Below are positions 34,432-42,719 of a stretch of 64,000 bases of DNA, piece by piece; position 1 is the first letter of the stretch; each line of letters starts with the position of its first letter. The notes beneath the pieces are model-generated. The model ran no database searches and had not been told where the DNA came from. It was given only the letters and a program-made list of their open reading frames with translations. A program made the position numbers and the translations under genes. The DNA is from JBHJGP01 sp050331695 (GTDB lineage: Bacteria; Pseudomonadota; Alphaproteobacteria; Geminicoccales; Geminicoccaceae). Location: the NCBI GenBank assembly GCA_050331695.1, contig JBHJGP010000014.1, forward strand, positions 1 to 64,000. Direction: 5' to 3'.

Positions 34432-35208
34432 TCAGTGCAACATCAGCCCGCCGTCGACATTGATCGCCTGGCCGGTCAGGTGCTCGGCGCTGGCCAGAAA
34501 CACAGCGAGGTCGCCCATGTCCTCTGGCGTCTGCGCAACACCCTGGGGCAACAGGGCTTCCTGATGGCGCTTCCAGGAGTCTTCCTCGGTCTCGCCCTCC
34601 GCCTTCCAAGCCTCGGAAAGACCGCTGTCGCCCCTCCACATGGCGGTGCCGATGATGCCAGGACAAATCGCGTTGACCGTGACCCCGGTTCGCGCGAGCT
34701 CCTTGGCGAGCGCGCTGGTGAAGCCCACGACCGCGAACTTGGACGCGCAGTAGTGGGCCAATTGCGGAAACCCGCTCTTGCCGGCGATGGACGCGATATT
34801 GATGATCCGGCCCCAGCCCTGGCGCGCCATCGGTCCCATTTCCGCCTTAGCGCACAAGAACACGCCCTTGGCGTTGACATTGTTGACCGCGTCCCAGTCC
34901 TCGGGTGTCAGGTTCTCGACCGACTTGATGCTGATGACGCCAGCATTGTTGACCGCGACGTCCAGCTTTCCCAGGTCGGCGATCGCCTTATTGACCATGG
35001 CCTGGACCTGATCCCACTGGCTGACATCCGCTTCGATCGCCGTGGCCTTGCGCCCCAGGGCCCGGACGTCATCGGCGACGGCCTGGGCGTTGTCCATAAG
35101 AAGATCGGCGACCGCCACGTCGGCGCCGGCTTCCGCCAGGCGCATGACGATGCCCCGACCGATCCCTCTGCCGCCGCCGGTCACCAGCGCCACACGACCC
35201 TCAAGCAT
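34432..35208 (-). CDS. Short-chain dehydrogenase/reductase (classical SDR)
   Basis: 258 residues from ATG 35208 (GGGAGGAAATC upstream). Classical motifs: TGGGRGIGRGIV (TGxxxGIG), NNAGVI, IASIAGKSGFPQLAHYCASK with catalytic S-Y-K, and PGIIGTAMW. An acidic residue at the end of beta-2 (DVAVADLLMD) favours NAD. The C-terminus ITGQAINVDGGL-like pattern (LTGQAINVDGGLMLH) is typical of polyol/3-oxoacyl-type reductases. Substrate unknown. Divergent from the FAD oxidoreductase (84 bp). Confidence 0.92.
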   Translation of the reverse strand: MLEGRVALVTGGGRGIGRGIVMRLAEAGADVAVADLLMDNAQAVADDVRALGRKATAIEADVSQWDQVQAMVNKAIADLGKLDVAVNNAGVISIKSVENLTPEDWDAVNNVNAKGVFLCAKAEMGPMARQGWGRIINIASIAGKSGFPQLAHYCASKFAVVGFTSALAKELARTGVTVNAICPGIIGTAMWRGDSGLSEAWKAEGETEEDSWKRHQEALLPQGVAQTPEDMGDLAVFLASAEHLTGQAINVDGGLMLH

Positions 35209-35292
35209 GATGATTTCCTCCCTGTTCGTTTGTGATGCGTGTGCCAGTAAACTCCTGTTCGGCGGGCGTCGCCAGCCGCAGGGAGGGGTTGA

Positions 35293-36459
35293 TTGGCCGA
35301 AAATTACACGGAGAAAGTTGATATCGCGATCATCGGTGCTGGTATTGCCGGCGCTTCGGTGGCAGCCGAGCTTGTCGCCCACGCGTCCGTACTCCTGCTC
35401 GAGATGGAGACGAGCCCCGGCTATCACACCACCGGGCGATCGGCGGCCGTCTTCGCTGAAACCTACGGCCCGGCACCGATCCGCTCGCTGACCCGCGCCT
35501 CGCGCGGCTTTTTCGACAATCCGCCTGAGGGCTTCAGCGAAACACCGCTGCTGGCACCTCGGGGCGAGCTTCTGATCGCTCGCTCCGACCAGATGGACGC
35601 GTTAGAGCGGATGATCGACGCGGTCGGCTCCGAGAGCGAGGTTCGGCGTCTGAGCGCTGATCAGGCGAGGGAAAGGGTTCCTTTGCTGGCAAAAGACTAT
35701 GTCGCAGGCGCGATGTACGATCCGGCTGCCAGGGATATCGACGTTCAAGCCCTGCACCAGGGATTCCTTCGGGCGTTTCGGGCTGGCGGCGGTGTGATCG
35801 CCACGGATCGAGAGGTGTTGGCGCTGGAGCGCGAGGGCGCGGATTGGGTGATCACCTGCCGTGAGGCCCGCTATCGGGCGGAAAAGGTTGTCAACGCCGC
35901 TGGTGCTTGGGCGGACAAAGTCGGCGCTTTGGCCGGTGCCCGAACCATCGGCCTGGTGCCCAAGAGGCGGACCGCGCTGATCGTCGCTTCACCCGATGGC
36001 GCAGATCCGGACCGCTGGCCGGTCACCATCGACGTCGACGAGCAATTCTACCTGAAGCCCGATGCCGGGCGTCTGCTCATCTCGCCGGCGGATGAAACGC
36101 CGACCGAGCCCTGTGACGCCCAAGCGGAAGAGATGGACTTGGCGATCTGCGTCGACCGGATCGAGACCGCGTTCGATCTTCAGGTCAAACGGATCGAAAG
36201 CAAGTGGGCCGGGCTTCGAAGTTTCGTCGCCGACAAATGCCCGGTTGTCGGCTACGATCAAGCGACGAGCGGCTTTTTCTGGCTGGCGGGCCAAGGTGGC
36301 TACGGCATCCAATCGGCACCTGCCCTGGCTCGGCTCGCCACGGCGCTAGCCCTGGATCGAGCAACGCCCCAGGACATTCTCGATCAGGGATTGAACCCGG
36401 CCGATCTGGCGCCGGAACGTCTTGATAGTGTCGGTCAAGGATCCGACGGCTCTTCATGA
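35293..36459 (+). CDS. FAD-dependent amino-acid or polyol oxidoreductase (DadA/DAO type)
   Basis: 388 residues from TTG 35293, after GGGAGGGG. The FAD dinucleotide motif is VDIAIIGAGIAGASVAAELV, followed by LLEMETSPGYHTTGRSAAVF and the C-terminal GFFWLAGQGGYGIQSAPALA, which belong to the DAO family (D-amino-acid dehydrogenases, sarcosine oxidase and relatives). GYHTTGRSA strongly resembles the glycine/D-arginine dehydrogenase type. The electron acceptor is not evident. Its 3' end overlaps nrdR, which is on the opposite strand, by 25 bp. Confidence 0.88.
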   Translation: MAENYTEKVDIAIIGAGIAGASVAAELVAHASVLLLEMETSPGYHTTGRSAAVFAETYGPAPIRSLTRASRGFFDNPPEGFSETPLLAPRGELLIARSDQMDALERMIDAVGSESEVRRLSADQARERVPLLAKDYVAGAMYDPAARDIDVQALHQGFLRAFRAGGGVIATDREVLALEREGADWVITCREARYRAEKVVNAAGAWADKVGALAGARTIGLVPKRRTALIVASPDGADPDRWPVTIDVDEQFYLKPDAGRLLISPADETPTEPCDAQAEEMDLAICVDRIETAFDLQVKRIESKWAGLRSFVADKCPVVGYDQATSGFFWLAGQGGYGIQSAPALARLATALALDRATPQDILDQGLNPADLAPERLDSVGQGSDGSS

Positions 36460-36899
36460 AAATCGGCGATGAAGGCGACGAAGTCCTTGGCGTCGGCGAA
36501 ATCCTTATAGACGGAGGCAAAGCGGACATAGGCGACCTCGTCCAGCTCCGCCAAGCTCTCCATGGCTAGCTCGCCGATCCGCTGGCTGGTCACATCGCTT
36601 TCTCCGGAGGTCTCTATTCGTCGGGTGATGGCGCTCGCGATCCGTTCGATCTGCTCACCATCGATGCCGCGTTTTCGAACCGCGATGGTCAACGACCTGA
36701 CCAGTTTTTCGCGGTCGAAAGGAACCCGCCGGCCGTCGCGTTTGACCACGGTCAAATCACGAAGCTGGGTGCGCTCGAAGGTGGTGAAACGGGCACCGCA
36801 GGCGGTGCATTGGCGGCGCCGCCGGATCGTGGTGCCGTCCTCCGCGGGTCGACTGTCCTTGACCTGGCTTTCTTCGGATCCACAGAACGGGCAGCGCAT
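36435..36899 (-). CDS. nrdR: Transcriptional repressor NrdR
   Basis: 154 residues. The N-terminal zinc ribbon MRCPFCGSEESQVKDSRPAE and RRRQCTACGARFTTFERTQL gives four cysteines, and the ATP-cone domain starts VVKRDGRRVPFDREKLVRSL. NrdR binds NrdR boxes to repress ribonucleotide reductase genes in response to dATP/ATP. Length and cysteine pattern are standard. The 3' end overlaps the converging FAD oxidoreductase gene. It follows the cupin gene by 6 bp on the same strand, an unusual neighbour; nrdR usually sits with glyA or ribD. Confidence 0.96.
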   Translation of the reverse strand: MRCPFCGSEESQVKDSRPAEDGTTIRRRRQCTACGARFTTFERTQLRDLTVVKRDGRRVPFDREKLVRSLTIAVRKRGIDGEQIERIASAITRRIETSGESDVTSQRIGELAMESLAELDEVAYVRFASVYKDFADAKDFVAFIADFHEEPSDP

Positions 36900-36905
36900 C
36901 AGCGC

Positions 36906-37301
36906 TCAAACGAGGGTCGCGGGCCAGGGACCCGACTGGGGGAGGGCTTCGTCGGCGCCGGGCCAGGGCGGCATGGTCACGGCAACTACCTCCAGAGCCT
37001 GATCATCGGCGGCGCGGAACTGAAACGACGTGCCCACCGGGATCGTGAGCGACAGTCCCGGCTCCAGCTCCGTGACACTCTCCTCGCCGCCGGACGATCG
37101 CCATATCCGCCCGCCGCCGGCGGTCACGTACCAGATTTCCTCGACGCTCCGATGGACAACGGCCTGCGATACCTCGCCAGGCTGGAGGCTGAAATGAGCC
37201 ATGCTGCCCCGCTCGGTCGCGGGCAGGATCCGCACCGCCGAGCCGTCCGGCGCAGTGACCAACACCGCGTCTTTCAATTTCATGGTCGTCCCGTTGGTCA
37301 T
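36906..37301 (-). CDS. Cupin-domain protein
   Basis: 131 residues (or from Met 37283). Single-cupin pattern: HFSLQPGEVSQAVVHRSVEE then IWYVTAGGGRIWRSSGGEES, and the second motif PGLSLTIPVGTSFQFRA. The His and Glu of HRSVEEIW could bind a metal. No enzymatic function can be assigned. It is in the same orientation as nrdR with 6 bp between them, so the two are probably co-transcribed. Confidence 0.75.
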   Translation of the reverse strand: MTNGTTMKLKDAVLVTAPDGSAVRILPATERGSMAHFSLQPGEVSQAVVHRSVEEIWYVTAGGGRIWRSSGGEESVTELEPGLSLTIPVGTSFQFRAADDQALEVVAVTMPPWPGADEALPQSGPWPATLV

Positions 37302-37335
37302 GGTCTATCCGCTTTTGCAGCCCGTTTGGGCCAAG

Positions 37336-37635
37336 TCAGATGCTCAAAAGATCTCGCCAGTTTTGCCGCGTGGCCAGAATGCGCAAGATGCGTACGTCGT
37401 CACCGTCCACGGTGTAGGCGATGACGTGACTTTTATGGGTATGAACACGCACGCTAGGCGTAACATCGGCCAATTCCCGTCCGAGCCGAGGATTGGCCGC
37501 AAGCATCTCGAAGCACGAGTTCAGGTCCGCAACGTAGCTCTCGGCTTGGTCTATAGACCAGGTCTTGAACGAATATCGCCAGATGCCCTCAAGATCGGAC
37601 CTGGCTCGAGGGGCAATCCGGAAGTTGCTAGTCAC
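37336..37635 (-). CDS. parE: ParE/RelE-superfamily toxin
   Basis: 99 residues from GTG 37635, whose start codon lies just inside the antitoxin gene (GTGACTAG). The fold markers are FRIAPRARSDLEGIWRYSFK at the N-terminus and GRELADVTPSVRVHTHKSHV then IAYTVDGDDVRILRILATRQ at the end. ParE toxins poison DNA gyrase, RelE ones cleave mRNA; length and pairing with a ParD-like RHH protein favour ParE. Translation should be coupled to the antitoxin. Confidence 0.9.
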   Translation of the reverse strand: MTSNFRIAPRARSDLEGIWRYSFKTWSIDQAESYVADLNSCFEMLAANPRLGRELADVTPSVRVHTHKSHVIAYTVDGDDVRILRILATRQNWRDLLSI

Positions 37636-37876
37636 CGTCGGCGTGCTTCTGGCGCATCTCTTTCAAGAAAAAGTTGAGATCAAAAGGTTCGGCAATACCG
37701 CTCTCGATCCCCTCGGTGATCAGTTCCTGGAGCTCGGCGATCGCCTGCTTTCGTTCCTGATCGCGACGGATCAGATCGCGGACATAGTCGCTGGCATTGC
37801 TGTAGCGCCCGCCCTTGGCTTGAGCCTCGACCCAGGCTTTCATCGCATCCGGCAAGGAAACATTCATGGTCGCCAT
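37628..37876 (-). CDS. parD: ParD-like ribbon-helix-helix antitoxin
   Basis: 82 residues. The N-terminal RHH MATMNVSLPDAMKAWVEAQA, GGRYSNASDYVRDLIRRDQE is the ParD DNA-binding domain, and the C-terminus EPFDLNFFLKEMRQKHADG is the toxin-binding tail. RBS GGAGGG is present. It ends in TAG within the toxin's start region, an ordinary use of TAG as terminator. It neutralises ParE and autoregulates the operon through the palindrome upstream. Confidence 0.92.
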   Translation of the reverse strand: MATMNVSLPDAMKAWVEAQAKGGRYSNASDYVRDLIRRDQERKQAIAELQELITEGIESGIAEPFDLNFFLKEMRQKHADGD

Positions 37877-37910
37877 GTCGAACCCTCCAACCTATGTAGC
37901 ATGACATATA

Positions 37911-37927
37911 TTGACAAATTTTGTCAA
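37911..37927 (-). promoter_or_regulatory. Palindromic operator of the parDE module
   Basis: TTGACAAA-T-TTTGTCAA is a perfect 8-bp inverted repeat 34 bp upstream of the ParD start, in an AT-rich promoter stretch. TTGACA also matches a -35 box on the - strand. It is the probable binding site for ParD autorepression (inference). The region from 37928 to 38163 holds no gene I can support. Confidence 0.6.
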
Positions 37928-38163
37928 AATCATTGCACAGCGGCTGGCGAAAAGCTCGAAGCGGACGAAGACCTGGGCGGTAAAAAAACAGGCGCCGCAA
38001 GCCATTCCTCGGATCGAAAGAGCCGAAGCGCACCTGAAGCAACCTTCTGCCAGCCCCATTCGACACGGCCACCTTCGCCGGCGACAGCATCGGGATGCCC
38101 AGGCCGGACCGGTTGACGGCGAAGAGATGAAAAAAGCGGCTCACGGCTGGCTTGCCCGCCGCA

Positions 38164-39462
38164 TCAGGGCGAGACGATCGAAGGCCGGGCGTTGAGGGTC
38201 TCCACATCCATGCCGGCGAGGCTTTTGTAGGCGCTGGCGGCCACCTCCAGCTCTTGAGCGCTCATGACCTCGAGAATGTTCGAAAAGCCGTCCGGCGCGC
38301 GGGCGTCGACGATATCGAGGATCTTGTCGGGGCCGTCGCCGCGGTTGGCGCGAACGATCGCCTCGGTCACCGGCCGGCGTTCCGCCTCATACGCCTCAAG
38401 CGCCTCGGGTCCGACGCCGCGGCTCGAAAATTCGCGGGCCAGCACTCGGGCATCGAGGATCGCTTGAGACGCGCCGTTGGAGCCGATCGGATACATGGCG
38501 TGGGCGGCGTCGCCCATGAGTGTCACGGGCCCGAACGTCCAACGGGGCAGGGGGTCGCGGTCGACCATCGGATATTCGAAGATGTTCTCGGCACCTCGGA
38601 TGAGAGCCGGTACGTCGAGCCAGTCGAACTGCCAGTCTTCGAACCGGGCCAAAAAATCCGTAAGCTGCCCCGGCCTGTTCCAGTCCTCGCGGTTCCACAA
38701 ATAGTCCGGTGGGAAGCTGAGATCGGCGATCCAATTGATCCGAGCACGGTCTTCGCCCTCATCGCGGATCGGATAGCAGACGAATTTTCGGGCCTTGACC
38801 CCGGCCATGGCCATGGTCCGGCCGGTGAGAAACGGTTTCGCAACCGTCACGCCCCGCCACATGACCGTGCCGCCCCAGGACGGCGGTCCCTCATCCGGGT
38901 AGAGCTTTTGTCGGATGGTCGAATGGATGCCGTCGCAGGCGATCAGAACGGAGCCCCGGATGTGACCGAGACGGCGGTCGGTCCGGCGGTCGGCGAGATC
39001 GACCTCGATGCCGGTTGCCGTCTCGCGCCAGGTCTCGATCGCAGCGCCGGTGGTGATGACCTCCGCGCCCATTCGCTCGACCAAGGCGTCGCGTAGAAGC
39101 ATCTGCAGATGGCCCCGATGAACCGAAAACTGGGGCCAGCGATAGCCGGCGGCGGTGCCGCGGGGCTCGGCCCAGATCTTCTGGCCATGGGACGAATAAT
39201 AGGCGACCTCGGCGGTGCGCACGCCGATGCTGTCGAGCTGGTCCAGCAGGCCCAGTTCGGTCAGCTCACGCACCGCATGGGGCTGGAGATTGATGCCGAC
39301 CCCCAGCGGCTTCAGATCATGAACCGCCTCGAACAGACGGCAGGCAACGCCGATTTGATGCAGGCTGAGCGCAAGCGAGAGACCGGCGATGCCGGCGCCG
39401 GCGATCAGAACCGGCGGCTGCTCCCCGCTCGAGTGGTCATCGCCTTCAACCGTCGTCGGCAT
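38164..39462 (-). CDS. FAD-dependent aromatic monooxygenase (PHBH-fold)
   Basis: 432 residues. FAD motif 1 PVLIAGAGIAGLSLALSLHQ, the DG motif VLIACDGIHSTIRQKLYP, and the GD motif TFGPVTLMGDAAHAMYPIGS, NGASQAILDARVLA. These are the three class A flavoprotein hydroxylase signatures. It hydroxylates a phenolic or pyridine-like compound using NAD(P)H and O2. It overlaps the DctP gene by 17 bp, so the receptor probably imports its aromatic or acid substrate. Ends near a 24-bp AT-poor gap. Confidence 0.92.
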   Translation of the reverse strand: MPTTVEGDDHSSGEQPPVLIAGAGIAGLSLALSLHQIGVACRLFEAVHDLKPLGVGINLQPHAVRELTELGLLDQLDSIGVRTAEVAYYSSHGQKIWAEPRGTAAGYRWPQFSVHRGHLQMLLRDALVERMGAEVITTGAAIETWRETATGIEVDLADRRTDRRLGHIRGSVLIACDGIHSTIRQKLYPDEGPPSWGGTVMWRGVTVAKPFLTGRTMAMAGVKARKFVCYPIRDEGEDRARINWIADLSFPPDYLWNREDWNRPGQLTDFLARFEDWQFDWLDVPALIRGAENIFEYPMVDRDPLPRWTFGPVTLMGDAAHAMYPIGSNGASQAILDARVLAREFSSRGVGPEALEAYEAERRPVTEAIVRANRGDGPDKILDIVDARAPDGFSNILEVMSAQELEVAASAYKSLAGMDVETLNARPSIVSP

Positions 39463-40498
39463 ACTGCGCGATCAGCGCCTTGGCATCCTCCAGCATGGCC
39501 GCGCCGTCTTTGCCCTTGGCGGTCATCTCCTCGACCCAGGCATCCGCCAGCGGCGCCGCGGCCTCCTGCCACCGGGCGACCTCGTCCGTCGGCAGCTCGC
39601 GGATGGTGTTGCCCGCCGCTTCGGCGGCGGCAATGCCCGGCGCATCGCCCTCATCCATGACCCGACCGACCCATATCGAGGTCTCCCGGCCGGAATTGGC
39701 ATCGATCACCGCCTTCAGATCGTCCGGCAGATTGTCATAAGCAGCCTGGTTCATGGCGAAGACGAAAAAGGCGGTGTAGAGACCGCGATCGCCGGCGAAA
39801 TCGGTGTGGCTGTCGACCAGCTCCGCCACCTTCAGCGGGGTCGTAACCTCCCAGGGAATGACCGAGCCGTCGATAACGCCCTTCGACAGGGCCTCGGGCA
39901 TGGCCGGCACCGGCATGCCCACAGGGGTGGCGCCCAGGGCCGAGAGCAGCGCGTTCACCTGGCGGGTGGGGCCGCGCAATTTGAGGCCGGCCATGTCCTC
40001 CAGCTTTTCGACACCGTTGCCTTTAACGTGCAGTAGTCCCGGCCCGTGGACATGGACCGCGATCACGTGCACGTCCCGGAATTCGTCTGTCAGGTGCTTT
40101 TCGTAATAGTCCCAGGCGGCCTGGCTGGTGACCTCGGCGCTGGCCGGCATGAACGGCAACTCGAAGGCTTCGGTGCCGATGAAACGGCCGGGCGTGTAGC
40201 CCGGCAGGGTCCAGACGATGTCGACCACGCCGTCCCGCGCCTGATCGTAAAGGTCCGGCGGTTTGCCGCCGAGCTGCATCGAGGGATAGATTTCCGTCGT
40301 GATCCGCCCCTCAGATTCCTGTTCGATCTTCTCCGCCCAGGGGGTGATGAAATTGTTTGGAACCGGAGCAGGCGCCGGCAGGAAATGGTGGATCCGCAGC
40401 GTCACCTCCTGGGCCAGCGACGGGCTCGCGACCCCCAGCGACAGGCCGATGGCGAGCGTGCCCAAGATGACGCACCAAGCCCCTTTCGTCATGGTCAT
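39446..40498 (-). CDS. TRAP transporter substrate-binding protein (DctP family)
   Basis: 350 residues. Signal peptide KGAWCVILGTLAIGLSLGVA, then the mature start LRIHHFLPAPAPVPNNFITP. Central GNGVEKLEDMAGLKLRGPTR (the Arg in G-L-K-L-R contacts a carboxylate ligand) and NALLSALGATPVGMP are diagnostic of DctP. TRAP receptors bind organic acids in the periplasm. No DctQ/DctM membrane subunits occur nearby, so this is an orphan receptor or the other subunits lie elsewhere. It is divergent from the TetR gene across 110 bp with a palindromic operator, and precedes the flavin monooxygenase. Confidence 0.92.
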   Translation of the reverse strand: MTMTKGAWCVILGTLAIGLSLGVASPSLAQEVTLRIHHFLPAPAPVPNNFITPWAEKIEQESEGRITTEIYPSMQLGGKPPDLYDQARDGVVDIVWTLPGYTPGRFIGTEAFELPFMPASAEVTSQAAWDYYEKHLTDEFRDVHVIAVHVHGPGLLHVKGNGVEKLEDMAGLKLRGPTRQVNALLSALGATPVGMPVPAMPEALSKGVIDGSVIPWEVTTPLKVAELVDSHTDFAGDRGLYTAFFVFAMNQAAYDNLPDDLKAVIDANSGRETSIWVGRVMDEGDAPGIAAAEAAGNTIRELPTDEVARWQEAAAPLADAWVEEMTAKGKDGAAMLEDAKALIAQYADDG

Positions 40499-40577
40499 GA
40501 CGACCTCCCTCGATCGATTGTCATTGGCTGGGATCTAAGCCCGCGTCGGAAGGCGTGGCAAGAGGTTGGCTTGTTGA

Positions 40578-40597
40578 ATCAGAACGATTGTTCTGAT
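40578..40597. promoter_or_regulatory. Palindromic operator between DctP and TetR genes
   Basis: ATCAGAAC-GATT-GTTCTGAT is a perfect 8-bp inverted repeat with a 4-bp spacer, 11 bp upstream of the TetR ATG. It is the expected position and shape for a TetR-family autoregulatory operator. Repression of the divergent DctP-monooxygenase unit from the same site is likely (inference). Confidence 0.75.
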
Positions 40598-40608
40598 ATC
40601 AAAGCGCC

Positions 40609-41208
40609 ATGCCGAGAACGAAGACCTACGCCCGCGATGAACTGGTGACGAAGGCCATGACGCTGTTCTGGACCACGGGGTACTACGCCACCTCGATCGA
40701 CGATCTGGTCAAGGGAACCGGGGTTAGCCGCCACGGCCTCTACAAGGAGTTCGGTGGCAAGCAGGGCATGTTCGAAAACGTGCTCGAGGCTTATGGCGAG
40801 GGCGTGGTGAGCCCGGCCTTCGCTCAGGTCGAAGCGAAGGATGCGGGGCTGGAAGCGATCCGCCGCTATTTCGAGATGCAGATCCGCCAGGCCGAAGCCG
40901 GCGGTCTGCCCGGTCCCGGTTGCCTGATGGCCAATACCATGGCCGAGAGCGGACCCCACGAGCCGCCTTTCGCGCGGCTCGTTCGTTGGCATCTCACGCG
41001 GTTGGAGAAGGGCTTCGCCCATGCGCTGGCCAATGAGGCAAGGGCGAGAGGCTTGTCGACATCTCCCGACGTCGACGCACTCGCCCGGTTCGCGACTATC
41101 TCGGCGCAGGGCCTGTGGTCCTATTCACGGATGATCAGCGACGCCGGGCCGCTCCGCGATCACGCCCGGCAACTTTTGATGATCCTCGAGCAAGGGCTGG
41201 CACGATGA
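40609..41208 (+). CDS. TetR/AcrR-family transcriptional regulator
   Basis: 199 residues. The N-terminal HTH is DELVTKAMTLFWTTGYYATS followed by IDDLVKGTGVSRHGLYKEFG, typical of the TetR_N domain with the C-terminal ligand domain (GLPGPGCLMANTMAESGP) seen in AcrR/NemR-like members; the C in G-C-L-M resembles the reactive cysteine of NemR-type sensors. It probably controls the divergent DctP-monooxygenase genes and itself. It overlaps the next gene by 4 bp (ATGA). Confidence 0.92.
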   Translation: MPRTKTYARDELVTKAMTLFWTTGYYATSIDDLVKGTGVSRHGLYKEFGGKQGMFENVLEAYGEGVVSPAFAQVEAKDAGLEAIRRYFEMQIRQAEAGGLPGPGCLMANTMAESGPHEPPFARLVRWHLTRLEKGFAHALANEARARGLSTSPDVDALARFATISAQGLWSYSRMISDAGPLRDHARQLLMILEQGLAR

Positions 41209-41672
41209 CCCATGACCGTTCGCCGATACGGACAATTCTTCTGACGTTCATCATCGTTAGCCTGTGGGTCAACGCTTCGGAGGTATTTCGCTATTTCCTG
41301 TTCGTGATGCCGATGATCCGTAGCCAGCTATCAATCGTGCCCGACGTAGCGCCTATGAACCTGCCGGTCTTTCTGATCTGGGGTATCTGGGGCTCGATCC
41401 TGGTGGTTGGCCTGATCACCGTAACCTGGCTGTGGTGCGAGCGGTTCGGCTACAGCTGGGCGCAAGCCGTCTTGGCCGGCACCGCCGTTTGGCTGTTCGT
41501 CTTCGTGATCTTCTGGTTAGGGCTCTGGAACATGAACTTGACGGAGTCGAACACGCCTCTGGTCGCCCTGCCGTTGGCCTGGGTGGAAATGGTGGTCGGG
41601 GCGCTGCTAACCGTGTTCAGCCTGCAACGGTTTGGTGCGTCCGCAGCGAGCGTTCAGGCCCAGGGGTCGTAG
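41205..41672 (+). CDS. Small four-helix membrane protein, unknown family
   Basis: 155 residues from ATG 41205, coupled to the TetR stop. Helices: ILLTFIIVSLWVNASEVFRY, VFLIWGIWGSILVVGLITVT, AQAVLAGTAVWLFVFVIFWL, and PLALAWVEMV-type fourth (LPLAWVEMVVGALLTVFSLQ). I do not recognise the family. Being the second gene of a TetR operon suggests a transport-related or stress-related role regulated by that protein. Ends in TAG; its 3' end overlaps the converging VOC gene by 19 bp. Confidence 0.65.
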   Translation: MTHDRSPIRTILLTFIIVSLWVNASEVFRYFLFVMPMIRSQLSIVPDVAPMNLPVFLIWGIWGSILVVGLITVTWLWCERFGYSWAQAVLAGTAVWLFVFVIFWLGLWNMNLTESNTPLVALPLAWVEMVVGALLTVFSLQRFGASAASVQAQGS

Positions 41673-42067
41673 GAACCGAAGTTCCAGACGTGACCCTCGG
41701 GATCGCGGCAGGAATAGTGCCGTCCGCCGTAATCCTCGTCGCGGATCGCCATGACGATCTCGGCACCGGCTCGCCGGGCCCGCTCGTAATGCGCGTCCGG
41801 ATCCTGGACGACGATATAGACGCTCTGGGTGTTACGCCCGCCCGGTCCGGGCACCGTCATCATCTGTCCGAATTCATCCTCACGGGCCGAGCCCACCATG
41901 ATCATGCCGTTCTCGATGGTGAGCTGGGCGTGGGTGATGCTTCCGTCATCGCCCGGGACAACCAGGTGTTTTTCGAACCCTTGCGCCTGGCAGAGCCATT
42001 CAATCGCGGCGGCGGCATCAACATAGCGCATCGTCGGGATCACGCTGCCGTGCCTGGATCGGGTCAT
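41654..42067 (-). CDS. PhnB-like VOC-superfamily protein
   Basis: 137 residues from ATG 42067 (GGGAGACGAG upstream). SVIPTMRYVDAAAAIEWLCQ and AQGFEKHL start the fold; GGRNTQSVYIVVQDPDAHYE and YGGRHYSCRDPEGHVWNFGS are the paired strands typical of PhnB/glyoxalase-like proteins of 130 residues. Activity unknown. Downstream of Nudix in the same orientation (25 bp gap). Confidence 0.8.
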   Translation of the reverse strand: MTRSRHGSVIPTMRYVDAAAAIEWLCQAQGFEKHLVVPGDDGSITHAQLTIENGMIMVGSAREDEFGQMMTVPGPGGRNTQSVYIVVQDPDAHYERARRAGAEIVMAIRDEDYGGRHYSCRDPEGHVWNFGSYDPWA

Positions 42068-42092
42068 GATCGCTCGTCTCCCTTGTTGGATC

Positions 42093-42620
42093 TCAGACTG
42101 ATCTTTCGATGAGGCGCAGATAGCGCTCGACGAAGCCGCCGGTGCGGCGGTTCGGAATGTCTTCCAGGGGAACCAGCGTCGCCCATAAGATCTCACGCCC
42201 GTCCGGGACCACCCGCGCGAGTTCGGATGTTTGCCACTCGAAAATCGTGAGCTGGATCCGGCGCCGGCCATAGTCCGCCGGCTCGGAGCCCAAACGCGCC
42301 ATCTCCTCGGCGGGCGCCCTTAGCCCCAACTCCTCCTCGAGCTCGCGCAAGGCCGCGCCAAGCTCGCTCTCGCTTCGGTCAACGCCGCCGCCCGGCAGAT
42401 CCAGGCCCGGTCTGTAGCTGTGTTGAACCATCAGAAGGCGGTCGCCGACGCGGACGGCGACGATCACGCCGCGGCCCGTCGATGGCAGGACGCGCCAGCT
42501 CAGCCGGGCCGCCCGGTAAGCCACGGTCAGCACCGCCTGCCAACACCAGGCGGGCAGCAATTGCCGGCGGCCTGGAAACAGCGGTTCGGTCTCGTTGTGG
42601 GCTCCGGCCCCGTTCCTCAT
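42093..42620 (-). CDS. Nudix hydrolase
   Basis: 175 residues from ATG 42620. The Nudix box reads GGGVDRSESELGAALRELEE then ELGL, matching GX5EX7REUXEEXGU. The N-terminal 40 residues (LFPGRRQLLPAWCWQAVLTV) are unusual and may form an extra helix. It hydrolyses a nucleoside diphosphate linked to another moiety; the substrate is unknown. Followed by the VOC gene on the same strand and divergent from the SAF-domain oxidoreductase. Confidence 0.9.
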   Translation of the reverse strand: MRNGAGAHNETEPLFPGRRQLLPAWCWQAVLTVAYRAARLSWRVLPSTGRGVIVAVRVGDRLLMVQHSYRPGLDLPGGGVDRSESELGAALRELEEELGLRAPAEEMARLGSEPADYGRRRIQLTIFEWQTSELARVVPDGREILWATLVPLEDIPNRRTGGFVERYLRLIERSV

Positions 42621-42719
42621 CGGCGTTAACTGTCCGCTAACCAACCAGCCCTAACCATGCCCGCTAACACCGCCAGGGGAAATGCCCGGCGGTCCGATCC
42701 GACCAAAAGGGTGAGCAGC

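Noticed and set aside
37680..38207. 175-codon open frame on the - strand upstream of parD
   Set aside because: It overlaps the whole ParD gene in another frame and contains no known motif; the promoter palindrome lies inside it.
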